From DSWT01 sp049975385 (GTDB lineage Bacteria > Chloroflexota > Anaerolineae > B4-G1 > SLSP01), in the NCBI GenBank assembly GCA_049975385.1, contig JBNGDO010000042.1, forward strand, positions 1 to 33,765: a stretch of DNA of 33,765 nucleotides, read 5' to 3'. Of this stretch, positions 22,263-29,637 are shown one piece after another. A program made the position numbers and the translations under genes. Under the pieces are notes generated by a model that was not told the origin of the DNA, did no database searches, and saw only the letters and a list, made by a program, of their open reading frames with translations. Each line of letters opens with the position of its first letter. Position 1 is the stretch's first letter.

Positions 22263-23987
22263 ATGAACCGTGAAACACTGTTACACATCCTCGCCGTTGC
22301 GCGAGGCGACGAACCTGCTGACCTGCTGCTGACCAACACTCATGTGGTCAACGTCTTCACCGGTGAAGTGCAAGATGTTGACGTCGCCATCGCCGGGGAG
22401 ACCATCGCCGCTGTGGGGGCGGGCTACACAGGCAAAACGACCCTCGACCTGAATGGACACTATCTCGTCCCGGGTCTCATCGACAGCCACGTGCATGTCG
22501 AATCGTCGATGGCAACGCCTGTGCAGTTCGCTCGCGCTATCGTGCCGCACGGCATCACCACCGTCGTCTCCGATCCTCACGAGATCGCCAACGTCGCTGG
22601 AGCCGCCGGTATCCGCTACATGATTGAAGCCTCCGAAGGGCTTCCGCTCACCATCTTCATCAACCTGCCGTCCTGCGTCCCCGCGACGCACATGGGCACG
22701 GCGGGCGCGACATTGGAAGCCGGCGACTTGCTGCCGTTGCGCGACCTGCCACGCGTCCTGGGCCTGGCGGAATTCATGAACGTGCCCGGTGCGGTCCTCG
22801 GTCTGCCCGGCGCACTGGAGAAGATTCTCGCTTTCCGCGACGGGCACATCGACGGGCACGCGCCCGGCGTCACCGGGCCGTGGCTCCAGGCTTACGTCGC
22901 CGCCGGCCCTTCCACCGACCACGAGAGCATGACGGCGGAAGAGGCGCTCGAAAAAGCGCGCCTGGGCATGCACGTCCTCATCCGCGAGGCCACCGCCGCC
23001 CGCAACCTGCACGCCCTCGTCCCCGCCATCACGCCGGAGAACGCGCGCCGCTTCGCCTTCGCCACCGACGACCGCCATCCGGCCGACCTCATCGAAGAAG
23101 GCAGCGTCGATCACAACCTGCGGCTGGCGATTGCGGCGGGATTGTCGCCCATCACCGCGCTGCGCATGGCGACGCTCAACGCCGCCGAAGCCTTTGGCCT
23201 GACGGATCGCGGGGCCATTGGGCCGGGCCGCCGCGCCGATCTGGTGGTCACGCCGTCGCTAACGGACTTCCGCGCGGTCAAGGTCTTCGCCGGAGGTAAA
23301 CTGGTCGCAGAGAACGGCCAGACCGTAGGCGAGTGGCCGCTTCCCGCAGCGGACGAAAGTCACGTGCGCGGCAGCATCCACGTCGACGTGGACGCACTCT
23401 CGTTCCGCATCCCGGCGAAGGGAACGCGCATCCGCGCGATCGGCATCATTCCCGATCAGATCGTGACCGACGAACGAGTCATGGACGCCACCATCGTCAA
23501 CGGCGAAGCCGTCTCCGACGTGGCGCGCGACCTGCTGAAGATGGCGACCATCGAGCGCCATAACCACACGGGTAGAGTTGGTCTGGGCTTCGTGCACGGG
23601 TTGGGCCTCCAGCGCGGGGCGATTGCCGGGAGTGTGGGCCACGACTGCCACAACGTCACCGTCGCCGGAGTGAGCGACGCCGAGATGCGCGCCGCCGTCA
23701 CCGCCGTCAAGGACCTGGGCGGCGGGCTGGTCGCCGTCCTCGATGGCGAGGTCATCGCCAGCGTACCGCTGCCCATCGGCGGGCTGATGTCCGATCAGCC
23801 CGTGGAAGTCGTCCGCGACCAGATGGATACTTTATTGAAACGTGTTAAAGAACTCGGTTCTCCTCACCACGATCCCTTTATGCACCTGGGTTTCCTGGCC
23901 CTGGAGGTCATCCCCAAGCTCAAGCTGACCGATCAAGGGCTGGTGGATGTGGAGAAGTTCGATTTTGTCGATTTGTGGGTCAGTTAA
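22263..23987 (+). CDS. ade: Adenine deaminase
   Basis: A 574-residue amidohydrolase that converts adenine to hypoxanthine and ammonia for purine salvage. It has the metal-binding DSHVHVESSM (near 92-101), VVSDPHEIANVAG, DGHAPGV, STDHES and the catalytic FATDDRHP. The C-terminal domain carries HNHTGRVGLGFV, GSVGHDCHNV and LGFLALEVIPKLKLTDQGLV, all typical of the long bacterial Ade (YerA/AdeC) type. ATG 22263 is preferred to 22260 because AGGAGG ends at 22256. Its neighbours make and use SAM, whose by-products release adenine, so salvage of that adenine is a plausible reason for the context. The upstream in-frame extension to 22062 crosses a promoter and is not coding. Confidence 0.95.
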   Translation: MNRETLLHILAVARGDEPADLLLTNTHVVNVFTGEVQDVDVAIAGETIAAVGAGYTGKTTLDLNGHYLVPGLIDSHVHVESSMATPVQFARAIVPHGITTVVSDPHEIANVAGAAGIRYMIEASEGLPLTIFINLPSCVPATHMGTAGATLEAGDLLPLRDLPRVLGLAEFMNVPGAVLGLPGALEKILAFRDGHIDGHAPGVTGPWLQAYVAAGPSTDHESMTAEEALEKARLGMHVLIREATAARNLHALVPAITPENARRFAFATDDRHPADLIEEGSVDHNLRLAIAAGLSPITALRMATLNAAEAFGLTDRGAIGPGRRADLVVTPSLTDFRAVKVFAGGKLVAENGQTVGEWPLPAADESHVRGSIHVDVDALSFRIPAKGTRIRAIGIIPDQIVTDERVMDATIVNGEAVSDVARDLLKMATIERHNHTGRVGLGFVHGLGLQRGAIAGSVGHDCHNVTVAGVSDAEMRAAVTAVKDLGGGLVAVLDGEVIASVPLPIGGLMSDQPVEVVRDQMDTLLKRVKELGSPHHDPFMHLGFLALEVIPKLKLTDQGLVDVEKFDFVDLWVS

Positions 23988-23995
23988 GGATACAA

Positions 23996-24047
23996 GATGC
24001 AGGATGCAGGATGCAGGATTCTTGCATCTTGCATCTTGCGTCTTTAT
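23996..24047 (+). terminator. Terminator built from heptad repeats, between convergent genes
   Basis: Three GATGCAG units (23996, 24003, 24010) are followed by GATTC and three TTGCATC/TTGCGTC units (24022, 24029, 24036). The two halves pair over 21 positions, with G-T wobbles at each unit end, and are followed by TTTATT. The hairpin should end ade transcription. The stop of the convergent PLP enzyme lies at 24044-24046. Confidence 0.7.
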
Positions 24048-25246
24048 TCCTCCAATGCCTGCGTCAAATCCGCGATGATGTCCTCCGCGTCTTCGATGCC
24101 GAGGGCGTAGCGCACCAGCGTGTCTTTGACGCCAGAAGCGGCGCGCTCTGCCGGGTCGAGCGAGACGAAGAGCGCTTGCTGCTGAACGATGCCCTCCACC
24201 CCACCCAACGTCGGGCCGATGTAGGGAAGCTGCAAGCGGTCGATAAAACGGCTCGTAGTTTCTTTGCCCCCCGCCACCTCGAAGCTGACGACGCCACCGA
24301 AGCCGGTCATCAACCGCTGCGCCGTCGCGTAGTCGGGATGGCTCGGCAGGCCGGGATAGTAGACGCGCTCGATGCCGGGATGCCCTTCGAGGAACTGCGC
24401 CACGCGCATGCCGTTCTCGTTCTGGTAGTGGACGCGCAGCGCCAACGTCTTCAAGCCGCGCAGCAGCAAGTAAGCATCGTGCGGGCTGCCGACACCGCCG
24501 AGTAATCCACGCGTCTCTTCGATCTTCGACAGCAGCCGGTGCGCGCCAATGACGGTGCCTGCGAGCACATCGTTGTGCCCGCCCAGGTACTTCGTCATAC
24601 TGTGGACGACCAGGTCGATGCCGAGCGCCAGCGGCTGCATGTTGACCGGCGTGGCGAACGTGCTATCGACCGCGGTGAGGATTCCGCGTGGCTGGGCAAT
24701 TTCAGCCACCCGCGCCAGGTCGGCGACACGCAGGTAGGGATTCGTCGGCGTTTCGGTGAAGATCAGGCGGGTGTTAGGCCGCACGGCGGCGACCAGTGCA
24801 TCCACGTCATCTACCGGCACCAGCGTTGTCGCAATGCCCCAACGCGGCAAGAATTTCTCGGCGAACTCGCGCGTGCGACGATAACAGTCGGCAACGACGA
24901 TGGCGTGGTCGCCGCTGCCGAGCAGAGCGAAGAACACGGTCGTAATCGCATTCATCCCGCTGCCGAAGAGCACGGCCCGCTCGCCGCCCTCCAGCGCCGC
25001 CAGCTTGCCCTCGACGGCGGCGGCCGTCGGGTTGCTGTAACGCCCGTACTCGTCGCGCAACACGAGATCGCCGCCAGCCTCGCGGACAGCCTTGCGCTCC
25101 GTCTTGCGCTCCATAAAGGCCAGCACATCCGCCGTATCTTCAAACGTATACGTCGAAGTCTGATAAATCGGGGTCGTCAGCGCACCAAACGACTTGCGCT
25201 TCTCCTCCCCGGCGTGTACGGCTTGCGTGGATGTGGGTTGTTTCAT
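24044..25246 (-). CDS. Cys/Met metabolism PLP-dependent enzyme (cystathionine gamma-synthase family)
   Basis: A 400-residue trans-sulfuration enzyme. Motifs: YQTSTYTFED, YGRYSNPTAAAVEGKLAALE, FGSGMNAI (PLP phosphate), ETPTNPYLRVADL, Asp194 (AVDSTFATP) and the PLP lysine Lys219 (HSMTKYLGGHNDV). The C-terminal part has GLPSHPDYATAQRLMTGFGG. The family includes cystathionine gamma-synthase, cystathionine lyases, methionine gamma-lyase and O-acylhomoserine sulfhydrylases, which cannot be separated by eye. Control by a SAM-I riboswitch favours methionine synthesis (MetB/MetY role) over breakdown. ATG 25246 follows AAGGAGA; the in-frame extension to 25330 lies in the repeat-rich leader. Confidence 0.9.
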   Translation of the reverse strand: MKQPTSTQAVHAGEEKRKSFGALTTPIYQTSTYTFEDTADVLAFMERKTERKAVREAGGDLVLRDEYGRYSNPTAAAVEGKLAALEGGERAVLFGSGMNAITTVFFALLGSGDHAIVVADCYRRTREFAEKFLPRWGIATTLVPVDDVDALVAAVRPNTRLIFTETPTNPYLRVADLARVAEIAQPRGILTAVDSTFATPVNMQPLALGIDLVVHSMTKYLGGHNDVLAGTVIGAHRLLSKIEETRGLLGGVGSPHDAYLLLRGLKTLALRVHYQNENGMRVAQFLEGHPGIERVYYPGLPSHPDYATAQRLMTGFGGVVSFEVAGGKETTSRFIDRLQLPYIGPTLGGVEGIVQQQALFVSLDPAERAASGVKDTLVRYALGIEDAEDIIADLTQALEE

Positions 25247-25263
25247 GCGATCTCCTTTACTTG

Positions 25264-25349
25264 GGTAATCGGTAACTGGTAATTTGGTAATCGGGTAAGC
25301 AGTCACCGATCCCAAATCCCCGATTACCAATGACTGATTACCGATCCCC
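25264..25349. repeat. Heptad array between riboswitch terminator and start codon
   Basis: Plus-strand units GGTAATC, GGTAACT, GGTAATT (25264-25284), one extra T, GGTAATC, GGGTAAG, one extra C, then seven exact heptads: AGTCACC, GATCCCA, AATCCCC, GATTACC, AATGACT, GATTACC, GATCCCC (25301-25349). GGTAATC and GATTACC are reverse complements, so the array can fold on itself. It forms the distal leader of the PLP enzyme mRNA. Confidence 0.8.
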
Positions 25350-25356
25350 AGGCAAC

Positions 25357-25397
25357 AAAAAAGCCTCCTCAGCAGGCATCCTGGCTGAAGAGGCTTT
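25357..25397 (-). terminator. SAM-I riboswitch expression-platform terminator
   Basis: Minus strand: AAAGCCTCTTCAGC (25397-25384) pairs with GCTGAGGAGGCTTT (25373-25360), with one wobble, and the stem runs into TTTTTTG. Typical Rho-independent terminator downstream of the aptamer; SAM binding should favour it and switch the gene off. Confidence 0.88.
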
Positions 25398-25418
25398 AAG
25401 CAGCATCGTTACACTGTT

Positions 25419-25602
25419 CTCATCTTCCAGAACCCCCTGGGGGTCTGCCGGAATTGGCACCATAGTTTAGTCGAGCAGTCTAGTAGTCTTTAGCCGGATA
25501 GTCTGAATAGACTACAAGACTAAACGACTACGTGACGAACTGACTCGTCTTGGTTGCCGAGGCTTCACAGGGCCGGTCCCTCCGCCTCTCTGGATAAGAT
25601 TT
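25419..25602 (-). ncRNA. SAM-I (S-box) riboswitch aptamer with an expanded P3
   Basis: The minus strand shows the S-box core: P1 strand ATCTTATCC (25600-25592), AGAGAGGCGGAGGGACCGGC, TGTGAAGCCTCGGCAACC (GGCAACC at 25558-25552), GGTGCCAATTCC (25461-25450), a P4 hairpin around GACCCCC, and the closing GGAAGATGAG. Between GGCAACC and GGTGCC lie 90 bases where familiar examples have a short P3 hairpin. Both arms of this insert are 8-bp phased arrays. The aptamer is followed by a terminator and then the PLP enzyme gene. Confidence 0.93.
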
Positions 25603-25633
25603 TACTCTTTAACTTAACGTGCAATTAGGCGCG

Positions 25634-25661
25634 ATTGTAACACAAGCCGGAAAAGTGTCAA
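25634..25661 (-). promoter_or_regulatory. Promoter of the SAM-I riboswitch transcript
   Basis: Minus strand: TTGACA (25661-25656), a 16-bp spacer and TACAAT (25639-25634). Start of transcription near 25627, about 25 bases before the aptamer. The leader to the ATG is about 380 bases. Confidence 0.7.
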
Positions 25662-25712
25662 CTGCTATGGAGTATGGGGCGCGCGAAGCACGCCCAAAAC
25701 CTTACACAAGCT

Positions 25713-28295
25713 CTAGAAGTTGCGCATAACAAGCGGGAGGTAGATGCGAGACTCGGCTGAGAACGTGGCTGTCAGCACTGTATCCGCATGGATTACGACG
25801 CGTGTGGGATTCTGGAGCAGCGTTGCGCCACTCCAGCCATCGAACTGCCAGCCGTCAGCGGGTGTCGCCACAAGCTCGACCTCGTCGCCCTCGTAATAGG
25901 CAGCCAGGTCGGGGATGCGCGTTACGGTACCTTCACCCACGATGTTTATGGTCAACGTGTAGGTCGGCGGCGGACTCGCGAGTGGATCGCCGTAGATGAT
26001 GCCGCGCCCGTTGGTACTGATGTAGACTCGGCCGTAGATGCGCGAGTCGCCAGTAATGGCTGCACCTGTCCAGGCGTATTGATGCTCGTCATCGTTGACA
26101 CGCACCCAACTTACGCCCATATCAGTAGAGCGATAGATGCCGCGAACACCATCCACCTGCCCACTGATGTAGATCGCCTTATAGGCTTCACCCGGCGCAG
26201 GAGCACCAAAACCGACCACGTCCGCTTTATCCACATTCGCCAGTTTCGTAAAGCTATCGCCGCCGTCGGTGGAGTGCCACAGGCCATAAACGGTGTCGTC
26301 ATTGCCGCCAGCCAACCAGATATCACCCTCGATGCCGGGAACGGCCTTGAATTTCACCGAGACGGTCGTTGGCCAGCCGGCACTGATCGTCGTGGTGAAG
26401 GTCGCACCACCGTCCTCACTCCGGTAGAAGCTACCGTCAGCATAAGCGTAGAAGGTCGCCGGATTGACGCGATCGGCTTCGACCGTCGCGCCGGCGGGTA
26501 CACCATTGCTGGCCATCCAACTATCGCCAAGATTCGTCGAGTAAACCACCGGCCCCTCAGGCGACCAAACGATCACGCTGCCGTCGGCAGCTACAGCGAC
26601 TTCGCCGCCGCTATTGAGGCCAATCGGTTCGGTCATCGGGGTGGTCCAGGTGAAGCCACCATCCTGCGAGTAGCTGAGGTTCATCATATTGTCGCCGTCG
26701 CCCACGCGCACGATGAACTCCGGGGCAAGTTCAGCGTAGTCCAGGCCTGTGCCGGAGCCTAATACGGGATTCGTGAGCATACCATCAGGCACAACCGTCA
26801 AATCATCGTGGCGGAAACCGCCGATGTCACCCAGGGCACTTAGCAGGCGCGTAGCCCCGGTCGGCGGGCTGATGAGATCGAGCACAGCGGTCTCTTCGAG
26901 GCCCTGCGCTCTGACGGTGATGGTGACAATGCCGCCTTCATCCCAATCGGTAAGGTTATCACTCCCGTAGATCGTAGCCCCGGTGACGTATAGCATCCGG
27001 TCAGAGTTAAAGGGGTCGATTTCGAGGTCGCCGATCATCCAACCCAATTTGGGGGAGGTTTCAGGTAGTGGATCTACTGTGCGACCCCAGTTCAGCCAGG
27101 GGGCACCGGAAATATCCTGAACGTAATGATTGGTGCGTGGCGGGGGCCAGCCGACCCATTCAATATCCCAAATCCGCTTCCAGGTCGCGCCGCCATCGGT
27201 GCTGCGGAAGATGATGTCATCCGGCCACCAGGATTCCTGGCTGGAGACCATCACCACGTCTGGGTCGGAGGCATCCACGGCCAATCCGCCATACCCGTAA
27301 GTCCACCACTCCGGATTTGGAGACAGGGGTGGCGTGATGTCCGTCCAGACACCGGAGTTCGTATCATATTTCCAGACCGCGCCCGCGGTGCCTTGATAGG
27401 GGCCGCAGTTATCGCTGTACGTGATGTAGAGCACGCCGTTGGAAGCTAACACACCGTGATAGGGCAGGTACCCCTGCTCCGGTTGATCGGGAACTGGCTC
27501 CCAGGTTATGCCGGCGTCGGTGCTGCGATACACTGTGGTCTTGGTCATGGCAACACCCACATAGATATCCGGTGTGGGCATGTTGACGGTGCCGCTTTCG
27601 CCATCGAACACAACCCATACCACACCGATCAAATCGCCCTCGTACTCACCCGTACCTGGCGCGTAATTACCCACCGCCGTGAAGCTTTCTACTTGCGACC
27701 AAGTCATACCATAGTTCGTACTGCGCCACAGGCCATTGCCGCTGCGCGTGCCCAGGTAGAGGATGTTGTTGCTGTTCGGGTCGATGGCCAAACGCTCGCC
27801 CATCGCGCGACCGGGCATGTTGCCACCGCCCTTAAACGGCAATTCGGTGATGTCCCAGGTGCCGCCGCGGTCGGCAGAACGCAGAATCGCGGCGTTGTTG
27901 GGATCCCAACTGTTGGTATAGCTGCCGACAAAAGCATACACCCGATCCGGGTCCACCGGGTCCGTCGCCAGACTGTCAACACCGGTCCAGCCCCACTGAT
28001 CCCAACCAATCCAATCCAGCAGGGGAATCCAGCGATTGGTCGTGATATCAAGACGGTAAGCCCCGCCGATGTCGGTGCGAGCATAGACCAGGCCCGGCTC
28101 GGTCGTGTTGAAAATGATGCCCGGCACAAAACCTCCGCCGACTACCTCTACGTTCTTCCATGAATATGGCTCCGCAGGCGCAGTGAGTGCCCGCGCCTGC
28201 ACGCTAACGCTGCGTGTCGATGCCCACCAAACACCCAGCAAAGCCAGCACAATCCCGGTGATAAACATAATCCTCACCAACTTGCCCGTCTTCAT
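25713..28295 (-). CDS. Secreted GH74-type glycosidase (xyloglucanase-like)
   Basis: An 860-residue exported protein. The signal peptide or anchor is at 1-35 (KLVRIMFITGIVLALLGVWW). Residues 45-780 form two beta-propellers with many sialidase/Asp-box repeats (RSADRGGTW, RSTDGGATW, STDGGDSF). The GH74 start VGGGFVPGIIF and ARTDIGGAYRL place the first catalytic Asp at 75. A second candidate lies in MIGDLEIDPFNSDRM, in the second propeller. Family members cut xyloglucan or related beta-glucans. A beta-repeat domain follows (about 785-845, YTLTINIVGEGTVTRIPD, then FDGWSG), and the chain ends with RIYLPLVMRNF, a tail I associate with secreted Chloroflexota proteins. The start follows AAGGAGA and its own promoter at 28378-28406. 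Confidence 0.85.
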   Translation of the reverse strand: MKTGKLVRIMFITGIVLALLGVWWASTRSVSVQARALTAPAEPYSWKNVEVVGGGFVPGIIFNTTEPGLVYARTDIGGAYRLDITTNRWIPLLDWIGWDQWGWTGVDSLATDPVDPDRVYAFVGSYTNSWDPNNAAILRSADRGGTWDITELPFKGGGNMPGRAMGERLAIDPNSNNILYLGTRSGNGLWRSTNYGMTWSQVESFTAVGNYAPGTGEYEGDLIGVVWVVFDGESGTVNMPTPDIYVGVAMTKTTVYRSTDAGITWEPVPDQPEQGYLPYHGVLASNGVLYITYSDNCGPYQGTAGAVWKYDTNSGVWTDITPPLSPNPEWWTYGYGGLAVDASDPDVVMVSSQESWWPDDIIFRSTDGGATWKRIWDIEWVGWPPPRTNHYVQDISGAPWLNWGRTVDPLPETSPKLGWMIGDLEIDPFNSDRMLYVTGATIYGSDNLTDWDEGGIVTITVRAQGLEETAVLDLISPPTGATRLLSALGDIGGFRHDDLTVVPDGMLTNPVLGSGTGLDYAELAPEFIVRVGDGDNMMNLSYSQDGGFTWTTPMTEPIGLNSGGEVAVAADGSVIVWSPEGPVVYSTNLGDSWMASNGVPAGATVEADRVNPATFYAYADGSFYRSEDGGATFTTTISAGWPTTVSVKFKAVPGIEGDIWLAGGNDDTVYGLWHSTDGGDSFTKLANVDKADVVGFGAPAPGEAYKAIYISGQVDGVRGIYRSTDMGVSWVRVNDDEHQYAWTGAAITGDSRIYGRVYISTNGRGIIYGDPLASPPPTYTLTINIVGEGTVTRIPDLAAYYEGDEVELVATPADGWQFDGWSGATLLQNPTRVVIHADTVLTATFSAESRIYLPLVMRNF

Positions 28296-28377
28296 ATCCT
28301 GATCTCCTTTCGTAAGATTAAACAGAGGTTAGCAAAGAATGTGGAGCTTGCCCTCCTGGACACAAACCTATGTAAAA

Positions 28378-28406
28378 ATGATATAAGGAAATCCATCACA
28401 CGTCAA
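28378..28406 (-). promoter_or_regulatory. Promoter of the GH74 gene
   Basis: Minus strand: TTGACG (28406-28401), a 17-bp spacer and TATCAT (28383-28378). It lies back to back with the promoter of the DUF2877 gene; the two -35 boxes are 16 bp apart. Confidence 0.65.
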
Positions 28407-28422
28407 GCATTCTTTCGTAATC

Positions 28423-28451
28423 TTGACAAACCCCCTTATCATTCATACAAT
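28423..28451 (+). promoter_or_regulatory. Promoter of the DUF2877-fdrA-DUF1116 cluster
   Basis: TTGACA (28423-28428), a 17-bp spacer and TACAAT (28446-28451): a near-consensus sigma-70 promoter. It shows that the open reading frame upstream of about 28458 is not translated. Confidence 0.75.
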
Positions 28452-28514
28452 GAAAATGTTCTCCTGCGCGAAACATCCAGCACACAAATCTGGGAACAAT
28501 CCTTTTTACCTTCG

Positions 28515-29561
28515 ATGAGCAGTAAAGTGGATGACGTACCTGCAATTTTGCCCGTATCGGTCTGCAACTTGTCCCATCTTTCAGGCGCGCTGATGGGCGA
28601 GATTCTACCAGTATGCACCGAAACGGAGAGTGAAGCGCTGCGCACGAGTCATGCCCTGCCAGGGCCATCGCACACGACGCGGTGGCCCTGTGCTTTGAGG
28701 CTGCACGCGCAGTCGATCAGCACAAGCGCGTGGGACGTTCTGCGGTCTGCGACGGGTGTGGCGCAGGTTCTCGGCCATTTCCGCCGTGCCGTGGATTTGT
28801 TGATCGACGGTAAAGTGATCGCGCTGGTGCTGCCAGAAGCCGGCAACGGGCCGTTCAACGTCGTCGTCACGACCCTGCCCGACACACCTCTATCCCGGCA
28901 CGTCAACCTCACATGGGCATCGAACGTGTTTCACATCGGACCGTGGCAAATAGATTTCAATGCAGAAACGCGGTGTTGGAATCCGCGCCCATCGTGGGAA
29001 ACCTTCACACTTCGCCCGGCGCGCCTGGTGCAGTTGCGCGACATCGCAATACACGAGGCAGCCACGCGCGCGCCCACCGGTTCACCCTTCGTCGGGCTGC
29101 TGACGGGACAACCCTTCCCCCTCGTAACTGCTTTGGGATGTGCCCTGACTGCGAACGACACTGCCGGTATCCAAGATGCAGCCGCTGCCATCGCCGGTCT
29201 AGGTCCCGGCCTCACCCCTTCCGGTGACGATTTCCTAGCGGGCGTCATGTTAGGAATGCGAATAGCGAATAGCGAATTACGAATTACGCATCATGCATCA
29301 CGCATCACGCATCACGTTTCCTGCATCTTTGCCGCCGCAGCACCACGTACTACGCGCCTGAGCCGGGCATTCCTGCACGCCGCCAGCCAGGGATTGGCGG
29401 ATGAACACTGGCATCATCTTCTCGCTGCACTGTCTGCGGAGGATCCCGCACGACTGGAATACACGACGACGCGCGTTCTCAACCACGGCGCAAGTTCGGG
29501 ATTGGATATGGTCGCCGGATTCCTATGGCAACTCAAAGCACTGCAATCGAAAATGGCGTAA
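28515..29561 (+). CDS. DUF2877 protein (YlbF/AllH-like), with an in-frame heptad insert
   Basis: About 348 residues. The family core runs from ALRLHAQSISTSAWDVL to the end, with the signature GLGPGLTPSGDDFLAGVMLG. In E. coli the relative YlbF (AllH) acts with FdrA and YlbE as oxamate carbamoyltransferase; the same three families lie together here. After FLAGVMLGM the chain reads RIANSELRITHHASRITHHV, encoded by ten drifting 7-bp units at 29258-29327. The family sequence then resumes with PRTTRLSRAFLHAASQGL. The reading frame stays open. The start is uncertain: ATG 28515 and ATG 28593 both lie after the promoter and neither has a clear ribosome binding site. Confidence 0.75.
   Translation: MSSKVDDVPAILPVSVCNLSHLSGALMGEILPVCTETESEALRTSHALPGPSHTTRWPCALRLHAQSISTSAWDVLRSATGVAQVLGHFRRAVDLLIDGKVIALVLPEAGNGPFNVVVTTLPDTPLSRHVNLTWASNVFHIGPWQIDFNAETRCWNPRPSWETFTLRPARLVQLRDIAIHEAATRAPTGSPFVGLLTGQPFPLVTALGCALTANDTAGIQDAAAAIAGLGPGLTPSGDDFLAGVMLGMRIANSELRITHHASRITHHVSCIFAAAAPRTTRLSRAFLHAASQGLADEHWHHLLAALSAEDPARLEYTTTRVLNHGASSGLDMVAGFLWQLKALQSKMA
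29258..29327. repeat. Ten-unit heptad array inside a coding sequence
   Basis: Exact 7-bp phasing: GCGAATA, GCGAATA, GCGAATT, ACGAATT, ACGCATC, ATGCATC, ACGCATC, ACGCATC, ACGTTTC, CTGCATC. Neighbouring units differ by one to three bases, so the consensus drifts along the array. It is translated as the RITHHAS-type insert of the DUF2877 protein. Confidence 0.88.
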
Positions 29562-29590
29562 ATAATCGAACAGCCTTGAATGAATTCTCA

Positions 29591-29618
29591 AGACTTCGGA
29601 CTTAGGACTTTGGACTAT
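29591..29618. repeat. Heptad array before fdrA
   Basis: AGACTTC, GGACTTA, GGACTTT, GGACTAT at 7-bp steps, ending six bases before the fdrA ribosome binding site (AAGGAGG). Confidence 0.75.
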
Positions 29619-29637
29619 TCTTGAAGGAGGTCATTTG

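Noticed and set aside
25788..26762. Long plus-strand open frame opposite the GH74 gene
   Set aside because: It is antisense to a clearly coding gene with recognisable propeller repeats and has no ribosome binding site or family features.
28341..28514. N-terminal extension of the DUF2877 frame
   Set aside because: It crosses a near-consensus promoter (28423-28451), so it lies upstream of the likely transcript start.
15320..29327. CRISPR array
   Set aside because: The repeats are 7-9 bp with no spacers of constant length, and no cas gene is present.
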